From positions 47,935 through 111,934 of the forward strand of contig CACXEJ010000013.1 in NCBI GenBank assembly GCA_902766595.1: a stretch of 64,000 nt of DNA, in the 5' to 3' direction. The number at the start of each line of letters is the position of its first letter. Within the stretch, counting starts at the first letter, position 1. This DNA comes from Ruminococcus flavefaciens (GTDB lineage: Bacteria > Bacillota > Clostridia > Oscillospirales > Ruminococcaceae). The notes beneath the pieces were generated by a model. The model worked only from the letters and a program-made list of their open reading frames with translations, searched no databases and had not been told where the DNA came from. Positions 51,873-60,996 of the stretch are shown piece by piece. The translations under genes and the position numbers were made by a program.

Positions 51873-52424
51873 ATGAAAAAGTATGTATGTCCAGTATGTG
51901 GCTATGTTCACGAAGGAAACGAGCCCCCGGAGAAATGTCCTCAGTGCGGAGTACCCGGCTCAAAGTTCATTGAAAAGGAAGCAGGCGAGAAGCTTGTTTT
52001 TGCCTGTGAGCACGAGCTTGGTGTTGCAAAGGCAGTTTCTGATCCTGAGATAATCGAGGGACTTCGTTCAAACTTCACCGGTGAATGTACAGAGGTAGGT
52101 ATGTACCTCGCAATGGCAAGAGTTGCTTACAGAGAGGGATATCCAGAGATAGGCGCTTACTGGGAGAAGGCAGCATTTGAAGAGGCAGAACACGCAGCTA
52201 AGTTCGCAGAGCTTCTCGGCGAAGTTCTTTCCGACTCAACAAAGGAGAACCTCGAGAAGAGAGTTGCTGCTGAACACGGCGCTACCGAGGGCAAGCTCAA
52301 GCTCGCAAAGAAGGCAAAGGAGCTCAACCTCGACGCTATCCACGACACAGTTCACGAGATGGCAAGAGACGAAGCGCGTCACGGCAAGGCATTCGAGGGA
52401 CTTCTCAAGAGATATTTCGGCTGA
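51873..52424 (+). CDS. Reverse rubrerythrin (NADH peroxidase-type)
   Basis: A 183-residue protein. A rubredoxin domain comes first ([12 protein letters not shown] and CPQCGVPGS, residues 4-35), then the erythrin diiron domain with [30 protein letters not shown] and [16 protein letters not shown]. The rubredoxin-first order defines reverse rubrerythrins, which reduce H2O2 and O2 in anaerobes. A CxxCG pair and the ExxH ligands are intact. It has a GGAGG ribosome site and a terminator after it. Confidence 0.95.
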   Translation: MKKYVCPVCGYVHEGNEPPEKCPQCGVPGSKFIEKEAGEKLVFACEHELGVAKAVSDPEIIEGLRSNFTGECTEVGMYLAMARVAYREGYPEIGAYWEKAAFEEAEHAAKFAELLGEVLSDSTKENLEKRVAAEHGATEGKLKLAKKAKELNLDAIHDTVHEMARDEARHGKAFEGLLKRYFG

Positions 52425-52438
52425 TAACAGCAATTACA

Positions 52439-52470
52439 GCGGCAGGTTTATACCTGCCGCTTTTGTTAAT
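52439..52470 (+). terminator. Terminator after reverse rubrerythrin
   Basis: GCGGCAGGT (52439-52447) with ACCTGCCGC (52452-52460), then TTTTGTTAATTTTT. Confidence 0.88.
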
Positions 52471-52485
52471 TTTTAATGAATTCTC

Positions 52486-52514
52486 TTGCAGGATCGCCTT
52501 ATATTTGCTATAAT
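52486..52514 (+). promoter_or_regulatory. Promoter of GH3 gene
   Basis: TTGCAG (52486-52491), 17 bases, TATAAT (52509-52514) preceded by TGC (extended -10). Confidence 0.75.
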
Positions 52515-52544
52515 GTAATTAGATTATACTTGCGAGGTGAGCAT

Positions 52545-55322
52545 ATGAAAAAAATACTTGACTGGCAAAAATACCTTGACACAGCTGCACAGACGGTCGC
52601 TGAGGGCATCGTTATGCTCAAAAACGACAACGGAGCTCTGCCGCTGCCGGCTGATGAGACCGTTTCGGTTTTCGGCAGGATACAGCTGCATTATTACAAA
52701 AGCGGAACCGGTTCCGGCGGTATGGTGAACGTTTCAAAGGTGACCGATATAGTGGAAGGACTCACCGAAGCCGGAGTGAGCATAAACTCAGAGCTCCTTG
52801 AAATATACCGAAAATGGGACGAGGATAATCCCTTTGATCTCGGTCAGGGCTGGGGCGCAGAGCCTTGGTCGCAGAAGGAAATGCCTCTCGATGACGAGAC
52901 TGCTGCAAATGCCGCAAAAATAAGCGAAACTGCGATAGTCATCATCGGCAGGACCGCCGGTGAAGAGCAGGATGCGCGTCTCGAAGAGGGTTCATATCTG
53001 CTCACAGCGGTCGAAAAGGATATGCTTGCAAAGGTGCGGAAGCATTTCCGAAAGGTCGTTATCCTGCTGAACGTCGGAGGGCTAATTGATATGTCCTTTA
53101 TTGACGAATACTCGCCTGACTCCGTTCTCTATGTATGGCAGGGCGGTATGACCGGCGGTACGGGCACAGCGGCAGTTCTCACCGGTAAAGTCAGTCCGAG
53201 CGGCAAGCTCCCTGATACGATAGCTTACAGTGTTTCCGATTATCCCTCGCACAGCTGCTTCGGCAATAAAGACCGGAATTTCTACCGCGAGGACGTATAT
53301 GTCGGCTATCGCTGGTTCGAGACCTTTGCGCGTGAAAAAGTTCGCTATCCGTTCGGTTTCGGACTTTCTTACACTTCATTTGATATAAAGCCCATCTCTG
53401 TGACCGGAACTGATGAACTCAGTTTCAGGTTCACTGTCAGAAATACAGGCGAACGCTCCGGCAAGGAGGTCGTCCAGCTATACGTTGAAAAGCCGCAGGG
53501 GAAACTCGGTCAGCCGCTCAGACAGCTATGCGGATTTGCAAAGACAAAGGAACTTGCCCCGAATGAGGTTCAGGAGCTGACGATCACGGTCAAGATTGCT
53601 GATTTTGCCTCATATGATGACTCAGGTGTTACCGGCTTTGCGTACAGCTGGGTGCTTGAGGAGGGCGATTATAATTTCTATGCCGGCTCGGACGTAAGAG
53701 CAGCAGAGAAGGTGCTCACAGTGCCGGTTTCAGAGAACAAACTTGTGAAAAAATGCGTTCAGGCAATGGCGCCTGTTATGCCGTTCAAGCGTGTCAAAGC
53801 ACTAGTGGACGGAAGCGGATTTGTCCCCGGAGAGGAGGAAGTTCCGCTCAGCGCTATCGACGAAGTAAAACGCCGTACAGACGCCCTTCCGCAGGAAATA
53901 CCTCAGACAGGCGATAAAGGCATAAAGCTCGCAGATGTGTGTGTCGGTAAGAATACACTTGACGAGTTCATCGCGCAGCTTTCCGACTCCGACCTTGCAA
54001 GCATCATACGCGGCGAGGGTATGGGAAGTCCGCGCGTTACCCCCGGAACCGCCTCAGCTTTCGGCGGAGTTACCGACAGACTCCAGTATTACGGCATTCC
54101 GGCAGCCTGCTGTGATGACGGTCCTTCCGGAATGAGACTCGACTGCGGCACAAAGGCTTTCAGTCTGCCAAACGGCACGATGATAGCCTCCACCTTTAAC
54201 AGCGAGCTCATCACCGAGCTTTTCACCTATATGGGACTCGAAATGTCCGCGAACAAGGTCGAGTGTCTCCTCGGGCCCGGAATGAATATCCACCGTCACC
54301 CGCTCAACGGACGTAATTTCGAGTATTTCTCCGAGGATCCATACCTCACCGGAACAATGGCAGCCGCTGAGCTGACAGGTCTCCATACTTCGGGAGTGAC
54401 CGGTACGGTCAAGCATTTCTGCTGCAACAATCAGGAGACAAACCGTCACTATGCCGATCCTGTTGTTTCCGAACGTGCTCTCAGGGAAATATATCTCAAT
54501 GGCTTTGAAATGGCTGTAAAGCAGGGCAAAGCTGACTCGATAATGACGACTTATGGTCCGGTCAACGGTCTGTGGACAGCCGGAAACTACGATCTCAACA
54601 CCACTATTCTCAGGAACGACTGGGGCTTTACAGGCTTTACGATGACTGACTGGTGGGCGAATGTCAGCGTCCGCGGAAAGAAGCCGGAGCGCGATCTTTA
54701 CGCACCTATGGCTGCGGCTCAGAACGACGTTTATATGGTCTGCGCAGACTGCTCAACGGAGAATTCCGGTATAAATGAAGCTCTTGCAGATGGAACACTA
54801 ACACGCGCGGAGCTTCAGCGAAACGCTAAAAATATCTGCGCTTTCATTATGAAATCCAACGCAATGAAGCGTCTTATGGGGACAGCTGACGAGATCGCCA
54901 TTGTGAACCGCGGAGCTGACTCAGTCGAGTCCGACAGTGATGTTGTGTTCTATGAACTGCCCGGAGACCTGAAGATCGACCTCAAAGGCGTGAAATCGGT
55001 CAAGGGACAGGTACACAGCTTTGCACTGACCGTTCTTCAGCCCGGCTTCTACGATATGAAGATAACTGCTTCGTCAGAACAGAGCGAGGTCGCTCAGATA
55101 CCGGTAACGGTCTTCTTTATGGGAACTCCTACCGCTACATTTACTTGGAACGGTACCGGCGGCAGACTCGTTTCTTTTGAGTCACAAGTGCCGCTGTTCT
55201 CGAAATATACAGCAGCAAGACTCTATTTCGCGCAGAACGGTCTTGATCTTGACAGCATAGAATTCCGTCTTGTTAGAACGGTAAACAGTATGGAAGAAGC
55301 ATTTTTACACGGAGATGAATAA
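52545..55322 (+). CDS. GH3 beta-glucosidase with swapped domain order
   Basis: A 925-residue protein; ATG 52545 follows CGAGGTGA. The order is reversed compared with most GH3 enzymes. The GH3 C-terminal domain comes first (AEGIVMLKNDNGALPLP, VVILLNVGGLIDMSF, about 15-280), then a fibronectin III-like piece (FTVRNTGERSGKEVVQLYV, about 300-400). The TIM-barrel domain comes last (about 490-800) with GPSGMRLD, GPGMNIHRHPLNGRNFEYFSEDPYLTG, VKHFCCNNQETNRH and the nucleophile Asp in FTMTDWWAN. This layout is known from Ruminococcus albus and Butyrivibrio glucosidases. No signal peptide, so it likely acts on imported cellodextrins. Confidence 0.92.
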   Translation: MKKILDWQKYLDTAAQTVAEGIVMLKNDNGALPLPADETVSVFGRIQLHYYKSGTGSGGMVNVSKVTDIVEGLTEAGVSINSELLEIYRKWDEDNPFDLGQGWGAEPWSQKEMPLDDETAANAAKISETAIVIIGRTAGEEQDARLEEGSYLLTAVEKDMLAKVRKHFRKVVILLNVGGLIDMSFIDEYSPDSVLYVWQGGMTGGTGTAAVLTGKVSPSGKLPDTIAYSVSDYPSHSCFGNKDRNFYREDVYVGYRWFETFAREKVRYPFGFGLSYTSFDIKPISVTGTDELSFRFTVRNTGERSGKEVVQLYVEKPQGKLGQPLRQLCGFAKTKELAPNEVQELTITVKIADFASYDDSGVTGFAYSWVLEEGDYNFYAGSDVRAAEKVLTVPVSENKLVKKCVQAMAPVMPFKRVKALVDGSGFVPGEEEVPLSAIDEVKRRTDALPQEIPQTGDKGIKLADVCVGKNTLDEFIAQLSDSDLASIIRGEGMGSPRVTPGTASAFGGVTDRLQYYGIPAACCDDGPSGMRLDCGTKAFSLPNGTMIASTFNSELITELFTYMGLEMSANKVECLLGPGMNIHRHPLNGRNFEYFSEDPYLTGTMAAAELTGLHTSGVTGTVKHFCCNNQETNRHYADPVVSERALREIYLNGFEMAVKQGKADSIMTTYGPVNGLWTAGNYDLNTTILRNDWGFTGFTMTDWWANVSVRGKKPERDLYAPMAAAQNDVYMVCADCSTENSGINEALADGTLTRAELQRNAKNICAFIMKSNAMKRLMGTADEIAIVNRGADSVESDSDVVFYELPGDLKIDLKGVKSVKGQVHSFALTVLQPGFYDMKITASSEQSEVAQIPVTVFFMGTPTATFTWNGTGGRLVSFESQVPLFSKYTAARLYFAQNGLDLDSIEFRLVRTVNSMEEAFLHGDE

Positions 55323-55664
55323 ATGAACATACAGATTTTCGGCACTAAAAAGTGCTTTGATACAAAGAAAGCCGAGCGCTGGTTCAAGGAGCGCGGCATA
55401 AAATATCAGATGATAGATATGAAGGAAAAGGGAATGAGCAAGGGCGAGTTCACGAGCGTTTGTCAGGCTGTCGGCGGTATTGACAATATGATAAACGAAA
55501 AGGCAAGCGACAAGCAGACTCTCACGCTGCTCAAGTACCTCGGTGACGCTGACCGTGAGGAAAAGCTCCTCGAAAATCCGCAGCTCATAAGAACTCCTAT
55601 CGTCCGCAGCGGCAAAAAGGCTGTTATCGGCTTCTGCCCGGAGATATGGAGCGAATGGGAATAA
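55323..55664 (+). CDS. ArsC/Spx-family protein
   Basis: A 113-residue thioredoxin-fold protein. It starts immediately after the GH3 stop. NIQIFGTKKCFDTKKAERWF carries the N-terminal Cys (single, no CxxC), and LIRTPIVRSGKKAVIGF gives the conserved Arg-Thr-Pro near the end. This pattern covers arsenate reductase-like and Spx/MgsR-like proteins; with no arsenic genes nearby, a role in thiol redox or transcription control is possible. Its role cannot be settled from sequence. Confidence 0.8.
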   Translation: MNIQIFGTKKCFDTKKAERWFKERGIKYQMIDMKEKGMSKGEFTSVCQAVGGIDNMINEKASDKQTLTLLKYLGDADREEKLLENPQLIRTPIVRSGKKAVIGFCPEIWSEWE

Positions 55665-55689
55665 ACGGCAATTTAGTGCCTATAGCGCT

Positions 55690-55735
55690 AATAGTGAATA
55701 GTTAATAGTGAAAAATGAATAATGAATAATTATTC
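55690..55735. repeat. A/T-rich low-complexity repeat
   Basis: TAATAGTGAA occurs twice (from 55690 and 55703), followed by AATGAATAATGAATAATTATTC. Such runs are scattered between genes in clostridial genomes and may be remnants of small non-coding elements. Apart from this and the promoter, 55665-55889 shows only small hairpins (AGTCA/TGACT at about 55804-55819). Confidence 0.4.
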
Positions 55736-55765
55736 TCAGAAAACTAACTTTTTCAGCCCTGCATC

Positions 55766-55794
55766 TTGCTATTTCTGAAATAATATGTTATAAT
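55766..55794 (+). promoter_or_regulatory. Promoter of SPFH-zinc ribbon gene
   Basis: TTGCTA (55766-55771), 17 bases, TATAAT (55789-55794) preceded by TGT, an extended -10. Confidence 0.65.
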
Positions 55795-55889
55795 TGTTAT
55801 GTTAGTCATTTTTCTGACTGCTTGTAACGGAGCTTAATATCCGTGAAATATCATTTTATAGGGATAAAAACCCGAAAGGAGTTACTATT

Positions 55890-57239
55890 ATGGGACTTAT
55901 CAGAGCGGCACTTGTCGGAGCAGCTACTACTCTGGCTGATACCTGGGAAGAATTCTATGTTTGCGAATCCTTACCGGCAGACGTTCTCATTTCAAGAGGA
56001 CAGAAGCGCGTAGGCAAGCATTCCTCAAATAAAAAGGGCAATGATAACGTTATTTCCGACGGAAGCACCATCGTAGTACACGAGGGACAGGCGATGATCA
56101 TGGTAGATCAGGGCTGTATCGTCGAGATTGCTTCTGAGCCCGGCATCTACGAGTACCGCACCGGTACTTCACCGAGCATTTTCTCAAGCTCATTCGGTGC
56201 AGGTCTCAAGGACACATTCAAGGAAATGTGGGAGCGTATCAAGCACGGCGGCGATGCTGCAAAGGATCAGCGCATCTACTACTTCAATATGAAGGAAATT
56301 ATGGACAACAAGTTCGGTACACAGAATCCCGTTCCGTTCAGAATGAACTACGCTGACATCGGCAGAAACTTCACTGTCGGAGTACGCTGCAACGGTATAT
56401 ATTCTTACAGGATCTCGGATCCGGTGCTCTTCTTCACAAATGTTGCCGGCAACGTTACAAGCGACTTTGTCCGTTCCAATCTTGATAATCAGCTCAAGGG
56501 AGAGTTCCTCGACGTACTCGCACCTGCTTTCACAAAGATCTCTGCTACCGGCATAAGATACGACGAACTTCCCGGCAGACAGAAAGAGGTCAAGGAAGCT
56601 ATCCAGACCGAGCTTCTTGACAACTGGAAGAACAGAAGAGGTATCACTGTTGAGACAGTTGCTATCAACTCTGTAACTATTTCCGACGAGGACGTAAAGC
56701 GTATACAGCAGTTTGAGGACAGGATCTGGAACGCTGATCCCAATCACGCAGCTGCTACACTCGTTGAGGCTCAGGCTCAGGCACTCCAGAACGCTGCAAG
56801 CAACCCCAATGGCTCAGCAATGGGACTTTTCGGTATGGGTATGGCACAGCAGGCTGGCGGCGTGAACGCTCAGGCACTCTTCAATATGGCACAGCAGCAA
56901 CAGCAGCAGAACAACGCTGCTCAGGCTCAGAACGCAAATGCAGCACCCGCTGCTCCTGCAAACAGCTGGACTTGCGAGTGCGGTGCAGTCAACACCAACA
57001 AGTTCTGTTCCGACTGCGGAAAACCGAAGCCCGCACCTGCAGCAGCAACTGGCTGGACCTGTGAATGCGGCGCTGTAAACAAGGGTAAATTCTGCTCAGA
57101 CTGCGGAAAGCCCAAGCCGGCAGGAGCTCCTCTCTACCGCTGTGACAAGTGCGGCTGGGAGCCCGAGGATCCGAAAAATCCGCCCAAGTTCTGTCCTGAA
57201 TGCGGCGATCCCTTCAACGATTCAGACATCGTAAAGTAA
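55890..57239 (+). CDS. SPFH domain protein with three C-terminal zinc ribbons (YdjI-like)
   Basis: A 449-residue protein; GAAAGGAG precedes the ATG. An SPFH/band-7 (virion core-like) domain spans about 25-285, with RNFTVGVRCNGIYSYRISDP and ITVETVAINSVTISDEDVKRIQ. A Gln/Ala/Asn-rich linker (about 290-360) leads to two nearly identical zinc ribbons (WTCECGAVNxxKFCSDCGKPKP), then a third (YRCDKCGWEPE...KFCPECG). Bacillus YdjI sits with phage-shock-like genes at the membrane. The tandem copy of the ribbon is probably a recent duplication. The role is likely a membrane-associated scaffold. Confidence 0.85.
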   Translation: MGLIRAALVGAATTLADTWEEFYVCESLPADVLISRGQKRVGKHSSNKKGNDNVISDGSTIVVHEGQAMIMVDQGCIVEIASEPGIYEYRTGTSPSIFSSSFGAGLKDTFKEMWERIKHGGDAAKDQRIYYFNMKEIMDNKFGTQNPVPFRMNYADIGRNFTVGVRCNGIYSYRISDPVLFFTNVAGNVTSDFVRSNLDNQLKGEFLDVLAPAFTKISATGIRYDELPGRQKEVKEAIQTELLDNWKNRRGITVETVAINSVTISDEDVKRIQQFEDRIWNADPNHAAATLVEAQAQALQNAASNPNGSAMGLFGMGMAQQAGGVNAQALFNMAQQQQQQNNAAQAQNANAAPAAPANSWTCECGAVNTNKFCSDCGKPKPAPAAATGWTCECGAVNKGKFCSDCGKPKPAGAPLYRCDKCGWEPEDPKNPPKFCPECGDPFNDSDIVK

Positions 57240-57316
57240 AAGCATCATTTCAAGGCTGAAAAAGCATTACTATCAGGTAGTTATACCTGCAATTATAAAC
57301 TGAATGGAGAAATATT

Positions 57317-59155
57317 ATGTGTGGAATAGTTGGCTTCGTAGGAAGCTCACAGGCAGCACCTATACTGCTTGACGGACTCTCAAAGCTCGAGTACAGAGGT
57401 TACGACTCAGCCGGTATAGCTGTCCGTGACGGTAATAACGAAACTGAGGTAGTCAAGGCAAAGGGCAAGCTCAAGGTACTCAAAGAGATGACCAACGACG
57501 GAAAAGCCGTTGTCGGAAGCTGTGGAATAGGTCATACCAGATGGGCTACTCACGGCGAACCCTCAACAACTAACGCTCATCCTCACTGCAGTGACGACAG
57601 CAATGTCATCGCAGTTCACAACGGCATCATCGAGAACTATCAGGAGCTCCGCGAAAAGCTCGCAAAGAGCGGATATACTTTCTATTCACAGACCGATACC
57701 GAGGTCGCAGTAAAGCTGATCGACTATTATTATAAGAAATATAACCTCGGACCTGTTGACTCTATCGCAAGAGCAATGATAAGAATAAGAGGTTCCTATG
57801 CACTTGCAGTAATGTTCAAGGAATATCCGGACGAGATATACACTGCCCGCAAGGACAGCCCGATGATAATCGGTATCTCCAACGGCGAGACATATGTCGC
57901 TTCCGACGTTCCGGCAATACTCAAGTACACAAGAAACGTTTACTACATCGGCAACCGTGAGATAGCAAAGCTCTCAGGCGGTTCAGCAACCTTCTATAAT
58001 ATCGACCGCGAGGAGATACAGAAGGAACTCACTGAGATCAAGTGGGACGCAGAAGCTGCTGAAAAGGGCGGTTACGAGCACTTTATGCTCAAGGAGATAC
58101 ACGAGCAGCCCAAGGTCGTAAAGGATACGATCAATTCCGTAGTCAAGGACGGAAAGATAGACTTCAGCAGCGTAGGACTCACCGACGAGGAAATGAATAA
58201 GATCACTCAGATCTACATCGTAGCCTGCGGCTCTGCATATCACGTTGGTATGGCAGCTCAGTACGTCATCGAGGATATGACATCTATCCCTGTAAGAGTC
58301 GAGCTCGCTTCGGAATTCAGATACAGAAAGATGAAGCTCGCTAAGGACAGTCTTGTTATCATCATCAGCCAGTCCGGTGAGACCGCCGACAGCCTTGCAG
58401 CTCTCAGAGAAGCCAAGGACAAAGGCATCAAGACTCTTGGCATCGTAAATGTAGTCGGCTCTTCGATCGCGCGTGAAGCTGACAACGTATTCTACACACT
58501 TGCTGGTCCAGAGATCTCAGTTGCAACAACTAAGGCTTACAGCACACAGCTCATAGCTTCCTATCTGCTCGCAATGCAGTTTGCAGTTGCAAGAGGGGAG
58601 ATGACTTCCGAGAAGTGCTCCGAGCTTCTTGAAGAGCTCTACACGATCCCCGAAAAGATAGAAAGAATTCTCGCTGACAAGGAACGTCTCCAGTGGTTTG
58701 CAAACAAGCTCGCAGGAGCTAAGGACGCTTTCTTCATAGGCAGAGGCATCGACTACGCTATCAGCCTTGAGGGAAGTCTCAAGATGAAGGAGATAAGCTA
58801 TATCCACTCCGAGGCTTACGCAGCAGGCGAACTTAAGCACGGTCCTATCAGCCTTATCGAAGATGGCATACTCGTTATCAGTGTGCTCACTCAGCACGAG
58901 CTCTACGAAAAGACCGTCAGCAATATGGTTGAAGTAAAGAGCCGCGGCGCTTACCTTATGGGACTTACAACTTACGGCAATTACAGTATGGAGGACACAG
59001 CTGATTTCACTGTGTATATTCCGGAGACCGATCCTCATTTTGCAGGAAGTCTGTCTGTAATACCGCTCCAGCTTCTTGGATACTACGTTTCCGTAGCAAA
59101 GGGATATGACGTAGATAAGCCGAGAAACCTCGCTAAGAGCGTAACAGTTGAATAA
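57317..59155 (+). CDS. glmS: Glutamine-fructose-6-phosphate aminotransferase
   Basis: A 612-residue protein of normal length. The glutaminase domain begins MCGIVGFVGSS, so Cys2 is the nucleophile, with GHTRWATHGEPS and AVHNGIIENY. Two SIS domains follow: YIVACGSAYHVGMAAQYV and VIIISQSGETADSLAALR in the first, FFIGRGIDYAISLEGSLKMKEISY in the second. The end KSVTVE is typical. It makes glucosamine 6-phosphate for the cell wall. No glmS ribozyme is seen upstream, only a CAGGTA-GTTA-TACCTG hairpin near 57275. Confidence 0.97.
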   Translation: MCGIVGFVGSSQAAPILLDGLSKLEYRGYDSAGIAVRDGNNETEVVKAKGKLKVLKEMTNDGKAVVGSCGIGHTRWATHGEPSTTNAHPHCSDDSNVIAVHNGIIENYQELREKLAKSGYTFYSQTDTEVAVKLIDYYYKKYNLGPVDSIARAMIRIRGSYALAVMFKEYPDEIYTARKDSPMIIGISNGETYVASDVPAILKYTRNVYYIGNREIAKLSGGSATFYNIDREEIQKELTEIKWDAEAAEKGGYEHFMLKEIHEQPKVVKDTINSVVKDGKIDFSSVGLTDEEMNKITQIYIVACGSAYHVGMAAQYVIEDMTSIPVRVELASEFRYRKMKLAKDSLVIIISQSGETADSLAALREAKDKGIKTLGIVNVVGSSIAREADNVFYTLAGPEISVATTKAYSTQLIASYLLAMQFAVARGEMTSEKCSELLEELYTIPEKIERILADKERLQWFANKLAGAKDAFFIGRGIDYAISLEGSLKMKEISYIHSEAYAAGELKHGPISLIEDGILVISVLTQHELYEKTVSNMVEVKSRGAYLMGLTTYGNYSMEDTADFTVYIPETDPHFAGSLSVIPLQLLGYYVSVAKGYDVDKPRNLAKSVTVE

Positions 59156-59161
59156 TATTAT

Positions 59162-59193
59162 GAGCGGACTGCAAGGTCCGCTCTTGATTTTCT
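59162..59193 (+). terminator. Terminator after glmS
   Basis: GAGCGGAC (59162-59169) with GTCCGCTC (59176-59183), followed by a T-rich run. Confidence 0.75.
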
Positions 59194-59210
59194 AATGCAA
59201 GGAGAAAACT

Positions 59211-59852
59211 ATGAGTGCAGAAAATAAACCTTCAATAACCGAGCTCGGTGATCCGTCCAGACCTCACGGTGAAGCCGGAGCCGAAATGCTCAGCGGTATG
59301 AACGAACATCATTACGAAGTCACTGGCTGGGGACTCAGCTTTCTCGGGCTCGAAAAGAACAGCCGCGTGCTTGATATAGGCTGCGGAGGCGGCGAGACTC
59401 TCCGGCGAATGTCAGAAGTAGTAACGGAGGGAAGTCTTACCGGCGCCGATCATTCTCCGCTTTCGGTGAAAATGAGCCTTGAGCACAATGCAGAGGCAGT
59501 CAGAAGCGGAAGAATGAACGTCGTTGAAGCCTCTGTCGGTGAACTTCCTTTCGCTGACGGCAGCTTTGACCGCATAATCACGGTCGAGAGCTTTTACTTC
59601 TGGGATAACCCGGCGAGCGATCTCAGGGAAGTTTTCAGAGTGCTTGATAAAGGAGGTACATTCCTGATAGTTGCCGATATTAACGGCGACGCGGAGCTTT
59701 CCGAGGAAGATCTCGCAAATATCCGGAAATACTCCCTCTATAACCCAACTTCGTCCGAGCTTGAAGCGCTCCTGAGACAGGCAGGCTTCAGAGATGTGAA
59801 GATACACAAAAAAGACGGTACAAGCTGGATATGTGCTGAGGGCCACAAATAG
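59211..59852 (+). CDS. Class I SAM-dependent methyltransferase
   Basis: A 213-residue protein behind AAGGAG. Motif I is VLDIGCGGGETLRRM (about 47-61), then GADHSPLSVKMS, ELPFADGSFDRIITVESFYFW and VFRVLDKGGTFLIVADI, a clean Methyltransf_11 pattern. The first ~40 residues are family-typical (GAEMLSGMNEHHYEVTGWGL). The substrate is unknown. It stands alone between two terminators. Confidence 0.85.
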   Translation: MSAENKPSITELGDPSRPHGEAGAEMLSGMNEHHYEVTGWGLSFLGLEKNSRVLDIGCGGGETLRRMSEVVTEGSLTGADHSPLSVKMSLEHNAEAVRSGRMNVVEASVGELPFADGSFDRIITVESFYFWDNPASDLREVFRVLDKGGTFLIVADINGDAELSEEDLANIRKYSLYNPTSSELEALLRQAGFRDVKIHKKDGTSWICAEGHK

Positions 59853-59856
59853 TAAG

Positions 59857-59888
59857 AAAGTCCGGGAACTGCTTAGTTTCCGGACTTT
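59857..59888. terminator. Bidirectional terminator of convergent genes
   Basis: AAAGTCCGG (59857-59865) with CCGGACTTT (59880-59888), overlapping the end of the leftward radical SAM gene. Confidence 0.75.
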
Positions 59889-60829
59889 ATACGATCATTG
59901 AATAACCTTCCCTGAAATGTGTCAAGTTCAGCAAGGCGCTTGTCTATACCGCCGAGAACAGCGAGCTTATCGGCACTCCACATCGGCGCAATGAGCTTGG
60001 ATTTGTCGCCGTCACCGGTTATGCGTTCGATGACGGTTTCCGGCGGAAGGAGCTCAAGCTGCCGCACAACAATGTCGATGTACTCATCACGCGAAAGCAG
60101 CTCAAATTCGCCGTTTTTGTACATATCAGCGAGTTTTGTACCGCGGATAACGTGCAGCATCTGTATCTTTACGGCATCAGGACACATTTCCGTGACCTGA
60201 CGTGCTGTTTCGAGCATCATATCAGAAGTTTCGCCGGGAAGCCCGTTGATAATATGCAGGCACACCCTGATACCGCGCGAAACAATCGAATTATAGCCTT
60301 TCAGGAACTCCTCACGCGTACAGCAGCGATTGATGAGATCAAGCGTAGTTTCGTGAACGGTCTGCAATCCGAGTTCGACAGTCAGATAGGTTCGCTCATT
60401 AAGTTCTGAGAGCAGATCAAGAACGTCGTCAGGCAGACAATCGGCGCGCGTTCCGATCGAAATACCGCAGACCTCAGAAAACGAAAGGGCTTCCTCGAAA
60501 TACTTCCGCAATATATGCACAGGCGCATAGGTATTGGTATTAGCCTGAAAATATGCTATTATTCGCGGAGAACCGCTAATTTTACGGCAAATCCGCTCTA
60601 TTTCCGAAGTGAGCTGCTGTTTCAGCGAAAGTGTCGGCGAAGTAAAGTAGCCGCTGCCGCCGTCACAGAAGATACAGCCGCCGTGACCTTTGGTGCCGTC
60701 GATGTTCGGGCAGGTAAAACCGCATTCGAGTACAGCTTTGTATATTTTTTCGCCGAAATACCGCCTGTTGTGGTAGTTCAGCGTATGATAGCGCTTGTTG
60801 TCAATCGAATATAAAAACGGACTCTTCAT
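59873..60829 (-). CDS. TIGR01212-type radical SAM protein
   Basis: A 318-residue protein. The N-terminus YNHRRYFGEKIYKAVLECG leads to the cluster C-x3-C...GGCIFC with a spacing typical of the YhcC/YtqA group. Later blocks are YFQANTNTYAP, GISIGTRADCLPDD, LTVELGLQTVHETTL and HIINGLPGET. The chemistry is unknown; the fold is related to Elp3-like enzymes. GAGGTG precedes the ATG. Single gene. Confidence 0.88.
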   Translation of the reverse strand: MKSPFLYSIDNKRYHTLNYHNRRYFGEKIYKAVLECGFTCPNIDGTKGHGGCIFCDGGSGYFTSPTLSLKQQLTSEIERICRKISGSPRIIAYFQANTNTYAPVHILRKYFEEALSFSEVCGISIGTRADCLPDDVLDLLSELNERTYLTVELGLQTVHETTLDLINRCCTREEFLKGYNSIVSRGIRVCLHIINGLPGETSDMMLETARQVTEMCPDAVKIQMLHVIRGTKLADMYKNGEFELLSRDEYIDIVVRQLELLPPETVIERITGDGDKSKLIAPMWSADKLAVLGGIDKRLAELDTFQGRLFNDRIKSGN

Positions 60830-60912
60830 AATTACACCTCATAAAATATGTTATCACATCGCAGAAAGAAAGTCAATAAGCGAATTATCCGGCAATATTA
60901 GTCCGTGTGGGG

Positions 60913-60941
60913 TTGACAGAAAGGCAAAAATATGGTAAAAT
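60913..60941 (+). promoter_or_regulatory. Promoter of shikimate kinase-like gene
   Basis: TTGACA (60913-60918), 17 bases, TAAAAT (60936-60941) preceded by TGG. Confidence 0.8.
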
Positions 60942-60996
60942 ATTTCTTAGAAATGCGCAGCAGGCGGTTTACTCTTGCTGTTGAGGAGGGCTTTAT

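Noticed and set aside
55690-55735. A complete mobile element
   Set aside because: Only a short A/T-rich repetitive stretch; no terminal repeats or gene.
57240-57316. glmS ribozyme or riboswitch
   Set aside because: The gap is only 77 bases with one small hairpin; the conserved ribozyme core is absent.
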